From assembly GCF_030686865.1 (NCBI RefSeq), contig NZ_JAQYUS010000007.1:118289-182288 (forward strand): DNA of 64,000 nt. Reading direction: 5' to 3'. This DNA is from Kaistella sp. SH40-3. Lineage in GTDB: Bacteria; Bacteroidota; Bacteroidia; Flavobacteriales; Weeksellaceae. The position numbers and the translations under genes were made by a program. Positions 1 through 8,312 of this stretch are shown one piece after another. Position 1 is the first letter of the stretch, and the number at the start of each line of letters is the position of its first letter. The notes under the pieces were generated by a model, which was given only the letters and a program-made list of their open reading frames with translations, was not told the DNA's origin and did no database searches.

Positions 1-1
1 A

Positions 2-325
2 AAGCATCTGGCTTTTTTAGATATGATGCCCTTGGTTAAAGGTCATTGTTTGGTAATTCCTAAACGGGAAGTAGATCTTATTTTTGATTTAGAAAATGAA
101 GATTTCAAAGACCTTTGGAGTTTTGCTCAGAAGGTCGCAAAGAAAATGGAAAAAGCATATCCGGAACGTCGGGTTGCTCTTGCAGTAGTTGGTTTAGAAG
201 TTCCACATGCACACATTCATCTCATTCCAATTCATAAAATGGAAGATATGAATTTTAAAAACGAACGCTTAAAATTTTCAGATGAAGAATATCTGGAAAT
301 TCAACAACACATTATTAATTCTTAA
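2..325 (+). CDS. HIT family protein (5' end outside window)
   Basis: This is the C-terminal part of a histidine-triad (HIT) nucleotide-binding hydrolase, a soluble enzyme family that cleaves nucleoside phosphoramidates or dinucleotides. The frame is open from base 2 with family-like sequence (KHLAFLDMMPLVKGH) before the first ATG at 23, so the true start lies upstream of the window and the ATG at 23 is internal. The signature HAHIHLIP gives the H-x-H-x-H triad. The upstream KGHCLVIPK is the usual conserved strand of the fold. About 107 codons are visible; complete proteins are usually 110-140 residues. clpX follows after 68 bp with its own promoter. The exact substrate cannot be told from sequence. 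Confidence 0.88.
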   Translation, partial: KHLAFLDMMPLVKGHCLVIPKREVDLIFDLENEDFKDLWSFAQKVAKKMEKAYPERRVALAVVGLEVPHAHIHLIPIHKMEDMNFKNERLKFSDEEYLEIQQHIINS

Positions 326-348
326 ATTTTAATTTTTATCAGAGTAAT

Positions 349-356
349 TAACTTTG
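349..356 (+). promoter_or_regulatory. -7 box of clpX promoter (TAACTTTG)
   Basis: TAACTTTG matches the Bacteroidota TAnnTTTG -7 consensus. It would start transcription near 362, giving a leader of about 30 nt before the clpX ATG. No good -33 TTG is seen at the usual distance. Confidence 0.4.
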
Positions 357-393
357 ATTAATTTTTTAAACTTATTCCTTATATATATATTAT

Positions 394-1575
394 ATGAATT
401 CAAACCAATGTTCTTTTTGTGGAAAAAAACGAAGTGAGGTACAAATGCTGATTTCCGGAAATAATGGTTTTATTTGTGAAGAGTGCATCGAACAAGCACA
501 TGGGATCGTAAAGGAAACTACATCGGCAAGCAGTTCTTCTCCAGCAGAAACAATTGAAGAATTAAAAAAGCCGAAAGAAATAAAAGAATTTCTTGACCAA
601 TATGTAATTGGCCAAGATCAGGCAAAAAAACAACTATCGGTTGCGGTCTACAATCACTATAAAAGATTGTTACATGCCAAAGATGAAAATCGTGAGGTAG
701 AGATTGAAAAATCAAATGTAATCATGATTGGTGAGACGGGTACAGGGAAAACGCTTTTGGCAAAGTCAATTGCGAGAGAGTTGAATGTTCCTTTCTGTAT
801 TGTTGATGCTACCATTCTTACAGAAGCAGGTTACGTAGGTGAAGATGTGGAAAGTATCTTATCTCGACTCTTGATGGTTGCTGACTACGATGTAGAAAAG
901 GCAGAGAAAGGAATTGTATTCATTGATGAGATTGATAAGATTGCGCGCAAATCTGACAATCCAAGTATTACGAGAGATGTTTCTGGTGAAGGAGTTCAGC
1001 AAGGTTTATTGAAATTACTTGAAGGAAGCATCGTGAATGTTCCGCCGCAAGGAGGTAGAAAACATCCTGATCAAAAGTATATTCAAGTCAATACCCAGAA
1101 CATATTATTCATCGCAGGAGGTGCCTTTGACGGGATTAAAGAAATTATCGAAAGAAGATTAAACAAACAAGCGATAGGTTTCAGCGCTGAAAAAATCAAT
1201 AAAGTTGATGAGGAAAAATATATTCTTACTCAATTAAACGCGATTGATTTAAGAAGGTTTGGTTTGATTCCAGAACTTTTAGGCAGATTTCCTATAATTA
1301 CCTATTTGGATAAATTAGATAAAGAAACCATGATTCGTATTATGAAAGAGCCAAAGAACTCCATCGTAAATCAGTTTGTTGAATTGTTTAAAATGGATGG
1401 AGTAGAGTTGAAGTTTACCGATGATGGTTTAGAGAGTATAGTTGAAGAAACGATAGAAAAGGGATTGGGAGCAAGAGGTCTTCGTGGTTCAACTGAAAAA
1501 GTTTTGGAAGATTATATGTTCAATATTGCAGATCAGAAGAAAGTGGTAATTAACCGTAAAAACACCCATTTTTAA
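394..1575 (+). CDS. clpX: ATP-dependent Clp protease ATP-binding subunit ClpX
   Basis: AAA+ unfoldase that recognises tagged or misfolded proteins and feeds them into the ClpP peptidase in the cytoplasm. The N-terminal C4 zinc-binding domain is present (C6, C9, C28, C31). It is followed by Walker A GETGTGKT at about residues 113-120, Walker B IVFIDEIDKIA, and the ClpP-docking loop with IGF (KQAIGFSAE). The arginine-rich GLGARGLRG sensor-2 segment lies near the C-terminus. At 393 residues it is slightly shorter than the usual 410-425, mainly in the C-terminal tail. clpP is not adjacent. The ATG at 394 starts exactly at the zinc domain, so the start is secure. Confidence 0.97.
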   Translation: MNSNQCSFCGKKRSEVQMLISGNNGFICEECIEQAHGIVKETTSASSSSPAETIEELKKPKEIKEFLDQYVIGQDQAKKQLSVAVYNHYKRLLHAKDENREVEIEKSNVIMIGETGTGKTLLAKSIARELNVPFCIVDATILTEAGYVGEDVESILSRLLMVADYDVEKAEKGIVFIDEIDKIARKSDNPSITRDVSGEGVQQGLLKLLEGSIVNVPPQGGRKHPDQKYIQVNTQNILFIAGGAFDGIKEIIERRLNKQAIGFSAEKINKVDEEKYILTQLNAIDLRRFGLIPELLGRFPIITYLDKLDKETMIRIMKEPKNSIVNQFVELFKMDGVELKFTDDGLESIVEETIEKGLGARGLRGSTEKVLEDYMFNIADQKKVVINRKNTHF

Positions 1576-1594
1576 CTTTTTGTAAGCAAGCACC

Positions 1595-1624
1595 TTTGAT
1601 AAGTACAAAAAATACTTATCTTTG
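1595..1624 (+). promoter_or_regulatory. Promoter of the T9SS cargo gene, with dyad in the spacer
   Basis: TTTG at 1595-1598 and TATCTTTG at 1617-1624 form a Bacteroidota promoter with an 18-nt spacer. Between and overlapping them is a perfect 8-bp inverted repeat, GATAAGTA (1598-1605) and TACTTATC (1613-1620), separated by 7 nt. It overlaps the -7 box and could be an operator. The promoter lies inside the open frame that begins with TTG at 1622, which supports the downstream ATG at 1661 as the true start. Confidence 0.55.
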
Positions 1625-1660
1625 TTGCTCAGAGACTTAAAAACACAAATTTTACACATA

Positions 1661-3652
1661 ATGAAAAAAAATCTATTAACGGCAGGGTTTTTAGCATTCG
1701 CTTTATCGCTCGGCGGACAAACTGTGCTTTGTCACGTCGATACAGGAGGCCTTATATACGTAGGTAAAAATGCCTTGGTATATAATGGAGGAGGACTTCA
1801 ACTAAAAAATGATGGAATTTTAGAGAATCACGGAAATGTGATGCTACAAGGAAATGGGACAACAGACGTTTTCAGAACAATCGATAATTCTAATGCAGAT
1901 AAGGTTGAAGGTAGTACAGTAATTAACTTCGTCAATAAGTTAAACGAGCCAACTGCTTATGCATCAACTAATTCTATTAATCCTCTTACGGCGCCCGTAT
2001 ACACCTATGGGCAATTATTTATTTCTGGAATAAGTCAGACCAATATTAAAGGTATCGTAGATCAAGAATATCGGCAGGTAAGTCATGGTGCTTATCAGCA
2101 GATAAGTATGCCATTTTATGGTAAGTCAGCGTCAACTTTAAATTCCGAATTAGGTAAAGTCTTTAGCACGGTTAGAAGATCAGAAAATGAGATTTTGCAG
2201 TGGAACAACAATAGAGTTGTCTTTGATAACCTACCAAATTTGAATTTTAAATTTGGTCAAGATACCAAAGCGTTTACCTATTATAGTTTAGGAGGAAAAA
2301 CATTGAATGTTTCTTCACTTACAAGAACTTTAAAAGGAAGACCTGTTTCAGATCTTCTTGATGTGGATAAAAAAATAAAATTACAAGACGCGGGAGATGG
2401 AATGTCGTTTGGAACAGTTGGAAATGGTATCAACGAGTACGGTGGAAGATATAATACTTATTTACAAGATGGTTTCCATATTGCAAAAGGAGGTACTGCA
2501 TGGCAAGGCGATTTCGGTAAAAATATTTATCAATTCGGTAACCCATATCTGACTAATTTAGATCTATCTCAAATCGCTATCGCTGAAGCAAGTGGTGATG
2601 GTAATTATCTCAGCAATATTTATGGTGTACGATTAGAGGTTTCCGGAGTTCAGTTCAATCCTGGTACAGGAGGTGGATCTACTTCTTATAAAGCAATAAC
2701 ATTTAATACAGGAGTTGCAACTGGTGATGTAGATTACATGGTCGTCCGACCAATGGGTACTTTTGTTATAAAGTTAAATGATAATATTGATAAACCAATT
2801 CTTGATTTTTCCACTTTAAGAAGATTTAAGTATCATCCAAGATCAGGAGGTACACCATATTCTGTTACAGCAGCAAAAGGAGTAGGTAATACGAGTTCAA
2901 CTGTTAAACAACTTGGTATTATTGGTTTAGATGCAAATGGAAATGAAGTTGAAAGAACTTACTATGTGGTAGGAGAGAATACTGTTTCTGGTAATTCAAC
3001 TGAGGTGAAAGCTCAAATTGGAGCGCAAGGTGATCAACTTTTTGGCACCTATGAAGAAGACGCGGTCAATGGTGGGTATGATAACAATAATGTTTCCTAC
3101 TGGTTATATCTTAACGAAGCCAACGAAAATGATTTCAAAGGAAAAAATATTAAATTGGTGAATTACAATTCAAATATTGTAGGTTTCAAATTTGAAATTA
3201 GAGAGAATGCTGTTTTGGTTGATGATGCAACTCATTTATTATCACAAGGAGAAGGTTTCTATTATAGAAAAGAAACTGAATCAATAGTGCACCCAATATT
3301 ACAGAATGCAATTGTAAATAGCGTTCCAGGAAATTATCAAAATGGCGTGGAATATAATATTTATTATGGAGAGCCTCAAAACACCACATTGGGTACGGAC
3401 TCCAATTTGAAAAAGAGCAGTACGATTGTAGTTTTCAACCCAGAGAACGACAACTATTATGTAATGTTTGATAAAACATGGAAAAATGCAGATATTCAAG
3501 TTTATGATATGAGTGGTAAACTCGTGCATACAACTAAGAAGGTTTCAGCGATTGGTCGTTATGAACTACCTCTTCAAAAAAATGCTGCAGGTTATATAGT
3601 ACATATCACTTCTGAGAAAGGTGAGAAAGTAGTAACCAAAATCCTAAGATAA
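1661..3652 (+). CDS. Secreted protein with type IX secretion (type A) sorting domain
   Basis: Large extracytoplasmic protein of about 663 residues. It starts with a Sec signal peptide (MKKNLLTAGFLAFALSLG...) and ends with a typical T9SS type A C-terminal domain of about 75 residues: IQVYDMSGKLV, then GYIVHI, then the terminal KVVTKILR. By family knowledge the C-terminal signal directs export across the outer membrane and surface attachment. The central part is rich in Gly, Asn and Thr and has no recognisable catalytic domain, so the role may be adhesion or structure. An in-frame TTG at 1622 would give 13 extra residues ahead of the signal peptide; the promoter position and the signal peptide favour the ATG at 1661. 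A small membrane protein gene follows 21 bp downstream and is probably co-transcribed. Confidence 0.85.
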   Translation: MKKNLLTAGFLAFALSLGGQTVLCHVDTGGLIYVGKNALVYNGGGLQLKNDGILENHGNVMLQGNGTTDVFRTIDNSNADKVEGSTVINFVNKLNEPTAYASTNSINPLTAPVYTYGQLFISGISQTNIKGIVDQEYRQVSHGAYQQISMPFYGKSASTLNSELGKVFSTVRRSENEILQWNNNRVVFDNLPNLNFKFGQDTKAFTYYSLGGKTLNVSSLTRTLKGRPVSDLLDVDKKIKLQDAGDGMSFGTVGNGINEYGGRYNTYLQDGFHIAKGGTAWQGDFGKNIYQFGNPYLTNLDLSQIAIAEASGDGNYLSNIYGVRLEVSGVQFNPGTGGGSTSYKAITFNTGVATGDVDYMVVRPMGTFVIKLNDNIDKPILDFSTLRRFKYHPRSGGTPYSVTAAKGVGNTSSTVKQLGIIGLDANGNEVERTYYVVGENTVSGNSTEVKAQIGAQGDQLFGTYEEDAVNGGYDNNNVSYWLYLNEANENDFKGKNIKLVNYNSNIVGFKFEIRENAVLVDDATHLLSQGEGFYYRKETESIVHPILQNAIVNSVPGNYQNGVEYNIYYGEPQNTTLGTDSNLKKSSTIVVFNPENDNYYVMFDKTWKNADIQVYDMSGKLVHTTKKVSAIGRYELPLQKNAAGYIVHITSEKGEKVVTKILR

Positions 3653-3673
3653 TAAACACAAATTACACAACAC

Positions 3674-3892
3674 ATGAAAAATATATTTAAGATATTCGTT
3701 ACCGCTTTTGTTTTCCTTGGCAATTTTTTATTAAATGCTCAGGCTCCACCTCCACCAGGCGGTGGCGTCGGTGGGGGTACACCAGAAACGGCTGCAGCAC
3801 CAATCGACATGTACGTTTACATTTTAGTCATAGCAGCGATTTTATTTATCGTTCTATACGCTAAAAAGATATATAGAAAACAAACGATTTAA
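3674..3892 (+). CDS. Small membrane protein with signal peptide and Pro/Gly-rich linker
   Basis: 72-residue protein of unknown function. An N-terminal signal peptide ends around residue 23 (NFLLNAQA). Next come a Pro/Gly-rich linker (APPPPGGGVGGG), one transmembrane helix (about residues 46-64, MYVYILVIAAILFIVLYA) and a short basic cytoplasmic tail. It lies 21 bp after the T9SS cargo gene and before a terminator, so the two form a likely operon. Similar small proteins next to T9SS cargo genes are common in Flavobacteriia, but no role is established. Confidence 0.75.
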   Translation: MKNIFKIFVTAFVFLGNFLLNAQAPPPPGGGVGGGTPETAAAPIDMYVYILVIAAILFIVLYAKKIYRKQTI

Positions 3893-3911
3893 TATTACCT
3901 TTAAATACAGA

Positions 3912-3940
3912 ACTCATTGAATTTTCAATGAGTTTTTTTA
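3912..3940 (+). terminator. Rho-independent terminator
   Basis: Perfect 9-bp stem ACTCATTGA/TCAATGAGT with a 4-nt loop, followed by a run of 7 T. It ends the T9SS cargo operon, 11 bp before the next start codon. Confidence 0.85.
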
Positions 3941-3950
3941 TATTTACATT

Positions 3951-5234
3951 ATGAAAAAAATAACTTTAATTTTGAGTTTGTTGTTGATCAACACCTACGA
4001 GGCGCAATTTAAAATTAGTATCGATGCACCGGAATCCTTTGCTGCAAAAGAAGTTTATCTTTATACCCTAAACGGATCTAAAGATGTATTAAACAGCAAA
4101 GAGATGAAGAAAGGAAACTCTTGGCAGATCTCTGTTAACAAGCCCTACACTGGAATGATGAAATTGTACTTTCCAGAGAACAATGCATCTATTAATTTTA
4201 TCTCTGAAAATAAAGATGTAAAACTGAAATTTGACACTGATAAAGATAAGATTGTCAATGTTGATTATTTAGATGAATCGAATAAAATCATGAATCAAAT
4301 TCAGGATGTTCAACAAAAAAAAGAATACATTCTTCCAGCGCTCTACCAAATAAAAGAATATTATAAGAATAAAAGTGTTTTTGGTACCGCTTTAGAAAAT
4401 GAAATTTTCCGTCTGTCAGATCAAAAGATAGATATTAGTAAATTCCCTTTTGTCAATTTTTACAACACTAATTATTCTAAATTTTTAGAAAAGAGTGCTT
4501 CTAAAAAGACTACTACTCATAAAGAAATTATTGATTTCCTAACGAATTCAAATGATATGCTCGAAAGTTCTTCTTTAATGAGACCAGTTCTTATTGCTTA
4601 CCTAAATGCTGGTTCAACTGCTAATGTTGGAGAAGACGTTGATAAACTGTTAGAGGCAGTAAATGTTGAAACTCCACGTGGGCAAACTGTTCTTTCTGAA
4701 CTTATCGAAATTTTCGATACTTACAGTATGCAAGATTTAAAGGATAAGTACCTTACTGAAGCGAAGAATTTAAAATGTACCATTAATGAACGTTTGTCTA
4801 AGACGATTGCTACAAATATGAATACCGAAATTGGAGCAGTTTTTCCCAATTATGTTTTTGGTAAAGCGACCAATACTAAAGCAAAATCTATTTATGATGT
4901 AAAGGCAGATAAGAAGGTTATTGTTTTCTGGGCATCTACTTGTTCACACTGTGAAACTGATTTACCAAAGATTATAGAGAAGTATAATGCCATAAAAGGG
5001 CAAAAAAGTGAAGTAATTGCATTTTCTTTGGATAGCGACAAAACAGCCTATGAAAACAAAGTTAAGATGTTGCCTTGGATCAATGACTCCGAATTAAAAG
5101 GTTGGAATAGTTCATTCACAGAGACTTATAATATACAAGCGACCCCAACTTATTTTATTTTAGACAGTACAAATAAAATCATTGCCAAGCCAAATCACGC
5201 AGCAGATGTAATTTCTTATTTAAAATTAAATTAA
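3951..5234 (+). CDS. TlpA-like thioredoxin-domain protein
   Basis: 427-residue exported protein with a short N-terminal signal sequence (MKKITLILSLLLINTYEAQ). The first 280 residues are an uncharacterised, mostly helical region after a beta-rich start. The C-terminal 130 residues are a TlpA/AhpC-TSA thioredoxin fold: strand VIVFWAS, redox motif CSHC, and cis-proline segment QATPTYFILD. This family acts in thiol-disulfide exchange on extracytoplasmic proteins, for example in cytochrome c maturation. Both active-site cysteines are present. The gene starts 11 bp after a terminator, so its promoter must lie in or before that hairpin. The partner substrate is unknown. Confidence 0.85.
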   Translation: MKKITLILSLLLINTYEAQFKISIDAPESFAAKEVYLYTLNGSKDVLNSKEMKKGNSWQISVNKPYTGMMKLYFPENNASINFISENKDVKLKFDTDKDKIVNVDYLDESNKIMNQIQDVQQKKEYILPALYQIKEYYKNKSVFGTALENEIFRLSDQKIDISKFPFVNFYNTNYSKFLEKSASKKTTTHKEIIDFLTNSNDMLESSSLMRPVLIAYLNAGSTANVGEDVDKLLEAVNVETPRGQTVLSELIEIFDTYSMQDLKDKYLTEAKNLKCTINERLSKTIATNMNTEIGAVFPNYVFGKATNTKAKSIYDVKADKKVIVFWASTCSHCETDLPKIIEKYNAIKGQKSEVIAFSLDSDKTAYENKVKMLPWINDSELKGWNSSFTETYNIQATPTYFILDSTNKIIAKPNHAADVISYLKLN

Positions 5235-5238
5235 TCTT

Positions 5239-5268
5239 TTGCTACCTCATAAAATATTTTTATATTTG
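5239..5268 (+). promoter_or_regulatory. Promoter of tRNA-Met
   Basis: TTG at 5239-5241 and TATATTTG at 5261-5268 with a 19-nt spacer is a consensus Bacteroidota promoter. It lies 13 bp before the tRNA. Confidence 0.75.
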
Positions 5269-5281
5269 CACCACTCAAAAC

Positions 5282-5355
5282 GGCGAGGTAGCTCAGTTGG
5301 TTAGAGCGCAGGATTCATAACCCTGAGGTCACGGGTTCAATTCCCGTCTTCGCTA
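5282..5355 (+). tRNA. tRNA-Met (anticodon CAT)
   Basis: 74-nt tRNA with acceptor stem GGCGAGG/CTTCGCT (two G-U pairs), D arm GCTCAGTTGGTTAGAGC, anticodon loop TTCATAA (anticodon CAT), variable loop AGGTC and T arm ACGGG-TTCAATT-CCCGT. CCA is not encoded. The G1-U72 pair and overall form fit an elongator tRNA-Met better than an initiator. tRNA-Ile2 with a modified CAT anticodon is less likely. Confidence 0.95.
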
Positions 5356-5358
5356 CAA

Positions 5359-5387
5359 AAGTTCAACATTTAGTTGAACTTTTTTTG
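5359..5387 (+). terminator. Terminator of tRNA-Met
   Basis: 8-bp stem AGTTCAAC/GTTGAACT with a 5-nt loop, followed by 7 T, directly after the tRNA. Confidence 0.85.
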
Positions 5388-5636
5388 TTTTGTATCATGA
5401 AAGTAATTTCATGTGTTTTTTAGTATTATTTTCCCGATTGTTTATTCAGGTCGCCTTTCAAATTTTAAAATTAAGAATCAATACTTTATTTTTAGTGTTG
5501 TTATTATTTTAATAACTCATCTTTAATAAAATCCTCTTAATTTTTCAGGTAATATAATCATACCTGAAATTCATTATTATTTGAATAATCAAATGTTTTC
5601 AGGAGTAAATTTTAACAATTTTAACGTGAAAATGTT

Positions 5637-5768
5637 TTGTAATCTTAATAATTATTTCTACATTTACATCGCTTTAATAGTGGCATTTGCTGCTAGTAAA
5701 GCAATAAATTTTTTTTCATCATTTGTGTTTTTAGAATCGCACCGTCAGGTGCGATTCTTTTTATTTTG
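5637..5768 (+). ncRNA. Candidate small RNA gene with its own promoter and terminator
   Basis: The roughly 370-bp gap between tRNA-Met and the convergent DUF3810 gene holds a complete transcription unit without a convincing reading frame. TTG (5637-5639) and TACATTTA (5659-5666), with a 19-nt spacer, form a near-consensus promoter. A hairpin with arms GCTTTA-TAG and CTA-TAAAGC lies at 5671-5702. An 11-bp terminator stem ends the unit at 5733-5758. The RNA would be about 95 nt. A 62-codon frame from a TTG at 5581 crosses the region but starts upstream of the promoter and reads through the terminator stem, so I do not call it. The bases from 5388 to 5636 are AT-rich with nothing recognisable. 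Confidence 0.4.
5733..5768 (+). terminator. Strong plus-strand terminator
   Basis: Perfect 11-bp stem AGAATCGCACC/GGTGCGATTCT with loop GTCA, followed by TTTATTTT. The minus strand has no T run after the stem, so it acts for plus-strand transcripts arriving from 5388-5732. It overlaps the end of the DUF3810 gene. Confidence 0.85.
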
Positions 5769-6834
5769 AATGTTGCTCAAAAACTTGATATCGCAGTAAT
5801 AGATCCACAAAATAAGAATAAGTTATACTCCCATCTTGTTGATTACTTTTCAGAAAAAGATCATTGGTGAATGCAAAGAATGTGTCGAGAAATCCTTCAT
5901 GTTTTTTAATGAAATTTTTCTCAGCTTGGCGATCGCGTTTCATTTCAGGGGAATATTGCTCCAAAACCTCTTTAGCAAATTCCAAATCAGTCGTGCTCAG
6001 AGAATTGAGAAGAGATTTTAGCACAAAATACTCAGTACTGTATTTTAAATTTGTATTTGAGGCATTTCTACCTATTAAAAATCCAATAAAATTCGCTTCC
6101 TGTTCTCTTGCGTAGCCTAGTTGGTGAGCGCTCTCGTGAGATAGGGTAAATGGGATGTAGGTTGAAGGTAATGAAGAATTATATTGTGCTTCCGCGGTGA
6201 AAGGATTATAATAGCCCAAAATACCGGTGTAACTCATCACAGGTTCAAATAAACTGGATTTAAATGCAATTAGATTAGTGCCTTTTTTATTATTTAAAAA
6301 CGGTGGTAATTCTGTTTGATTCTTTAATACTTCAACTTTAATGCTGTTGAGATCTGAAATAATGAATACTCCGTTATTGTCCTCTTTAACTAATTTTCTG
6401 GTCTGTTTACATTTTTCTAAATATTCTAAAGTGAGCATTTTTATCTGTTCTACTTCAATTTCTTTTTCTGGTAATTTATCGAGTAATGGCTTTTGGAAAT
6501 AGAGCATTCCCCAGAAAATCTGATAAATGAAATAAAGGATGTTAAGAAGAATTATTAATCCTAAGAAGAATTTATTTCTACTCTTTTTATTAATAATTTT
6601 AAAAACAAAATACAGAAAAGTGACAATAAGTAAACAGTAGAATAAATCTCCCACCGAAAATGAAATTACAGAAAATATTTTTTGATGTAAATATTTTTGA
6701 ACTTCAAAGAGATGTTCGAAAAAATGAATTGCATAATCTACTTTTGACAGGATATAAAACAAAAGAAATTGGACAAGTAATAAACCTGTCCAAAATCTTT
6801 TTTTATAATAATATTTATTTATTTTAATGTCCAC
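5761..6834 (-). CDS. DUF3810 family membrane protein (putative zinc metallopeptidase)
   Basis: 357-residue protein with three transmembrane helices in the first 120 residues: one near residues 15-30, one near 60-80 and one near 90-112. A large non-membrane domain follows. It carries HESAH, the HExxH zinc-binding motif, followed by LGYAREQEANF, whose downstream Glu could be the third ligand. This pattern is typical of DUF3810 proteins of Bacteroidota. Function is unproven; an extracytoplasmic metalloprotease is a reasonable inference. Its start overlaps the stop of the MFS gene by 11 bp, so the two are translationally coupled in one minus-strand operon. Confidence 0.8.
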   Translation of the reverse strand: MDIKINKYYYKKRFWTGLLLVQFLLFYILSKVDYAIHFFEHLFEVQKYLHQKIFSVISFSVGDLFYCLLIVTFLYFVFKIINKKSRNKFFLGLIILLNILYFIYQIFWGMLYFQKPLLDKLPEKEIEVEQIKMLTLEYLEKCKQTRKLVKEDNNGVFIISDLNSIKVEVLKNQTELPPFLNNKKGTNLIAFKSSLFEPVMSYTGILGYYNPFTAEAQYNSSLPSTYIPFTLSHESAHQLGYAREQEANFIGFLIGRNASNTNLKYSTEYFVLKSLLNSLSTTDLEFAKEVLEQYSPEMKRDRQAEKNFIKKHEGFLDTFFAFTNDLFLKSNQQDGSITYSYFVDLLLRYQVFEQHSK

Positions 6835-8272
6835 CTTCTTTCTGAACTTGGTCTAAACTAATACCTTGTTTTTTTAGAATTTTAGTTACCGTGACCGCAT
6901 AGAATACAAGATATGCGAAACAAATTACACCTACGATATAACTAAAATGAATATTGGTGAAATCAGCAAGCATCCCTTGAAGCCAAGATACGATACCACC
7001 ACCCATGATCATCATAATTAAAAAACCAGAACCTTGATTGGTGTGTTTTCCTAATCCATTAATTGCTAAAGCGAAGATACATGGCCAAAGCGTAGAACAA
7101 AACAAACCAACACTTGTGAAGGCGTAAACTGAGGTCATTCCCGTGGTCATCATTCCTACGATTAGAGAAAGGATTCCCATTGATGAGAAGATTAATAACA
7201 TCCTTGCTGGATTTCCTTTGCTTAAAATATCACAGGCAATCATTACTAAAATAATCACTGCGTAAATATAGAAATGAGATAAATCGTGCTGGGCAATTGC
7301 ATTCACCAAAAGGAAAACGCCAAATGCCAAGTATGGTGCTATAAATCTTAATATTTTTTTTGCACCTGCTGTGATGTCAAATGCTTCAACCGCACCTGTC
7401 CATCGACCGATCATTAATGAAGCCCAATATAATGAGACGTACGGAGCAATATCCTTCGTAGAAAAACCAAGAGAGTTTTCCATGTACGCGGGAAGATTAC
7501 TAGCGGTAGAAACTTCTACACCAACATAAAGGAAAATTGCAATCATTCCTAGTACTAATTGTGGATATTTCAAAGCAGAATCTCTGTGCTCACCTGGTAC
7601 GACATCATCTGTATCTTCAGCAATCGTGGGTGTGATTTGTGGAAGTGAGGAGAATTTTAATAAAATTGCAACCAACACAAAAGCGCCTCCCAAAACCATA
7701 TAAGGGATTTTTACAGACTCAATACTTGCTTCCGTATTAGAAGCAGTCGCTGAGCCAAAAATTGCAAATGCCACGATTAGTGGACCAATCGTTGTTCCCA
7801 GATTATTAATTCCTCCCGCCATGGTTAGACGTTGTGATCCTGTTTCCGTTGGACCAACTTCAATCGCAAGGGGATTTGCCACAATTTGCTGTAGTGAAAA
7901 TCCTAAACCTAAAATAAATAATCCGGTAATCATTAAAGGGAAAGAACCCAAATTTGCTGCGGGATAAAAAAGTAAAGTTCCTGATGCTGAAATAAGAAGT
8001 CCTACAATCAAACCGTTTTTGTAACCGATTTTATTAACAACATCCTGTTTTATGGCTTTAGAAATAAACATATAGATCAGTGATCCAACTGTATAGGCAA
8101 CATAAAATGCCACTGAAACGAGCTGGCTTTGACCTTGGCTAAGATTAAATGCTTTTTTGAAAACGGGGATCAAAATATCATTACTCGCGGCAACGAAGCC
8201 CCAAAAGAAAAACACAGTAACCAAAGGTACAAACTGTCCCCAATTGGTTTGTTTAGTAGAATTTGTCGACAT
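6824..8272 (-). CDS. Sugar MFS transporter, FucP/GluP type
   Basis: 482-residue, 12-helix major facilitator of the fucose-proton symporter group. The first helix region (WGQFVPLVTVFFFWGFVAASND) and the IGYKNGL and GINNLG segments are typical of FucP/GluP sugar importers in Bacteroidota. It probably takes up a hexose with protons at the inner membrane; the specific sugar cannot be told. The downstream DUF3810 gene overlaps it. About 40 bp separate it from the upstream acyltransferase gene, and no terminator is visible between them. Confidence 0.85.
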   Translation of the reverse strand: MSTNSTKQTNWGQFVPLVTVFFFWGFVAASNDILIPVFKKAFNLSQGQSQLVSVAFYVAYTVGSLIYMFISKAIKQDVVNKIGYKNGLIVGLLISASGTLLFYPAANLGSFPLMITGLFILGLGFSLQQIVANPLAIEVGPTETGSQRLTMAGGINNLGTTIGPLIVAFAIFGSATASNTEASIESVKIPYMVLGGAFVLVAILLKFSSLPQITPTIAEDTDDVVPGEHRDSALKYPQLVLGMIAIFLYVGVEVSTASNLPAYMENSLGFSTKDIAPYVSLYWASLMIGRWTGAVEAFDITAGAKKILRFIAPYLAFGVFLLVNAIAQHDLSHFYIYAVIILVMIACDILSKGNPARMLLIFSSMGILSLIVGMMTTGMTSVYAFTSVGLFCSTLWPCIFALAINGLGKHTNQGSGFLIMMIMGGGIVSWLQGMLADFTNIHFSYIVGVICFAYLVFYAVTVTKILKKQGISLDQVQKEGGH

Positions 8273-8312
8273 ATTTTTTATTTATGGAAACAAATATAAC
8301 TATTTTATTTTC

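Noticed and set aside
5581..5769. 62-codon frame between tRNA-Met and DUF3810
   Set aside because: It starts with TTG upstream of a good promoter, crosses a terminator stem, and has no ribosome-binding site or domain.
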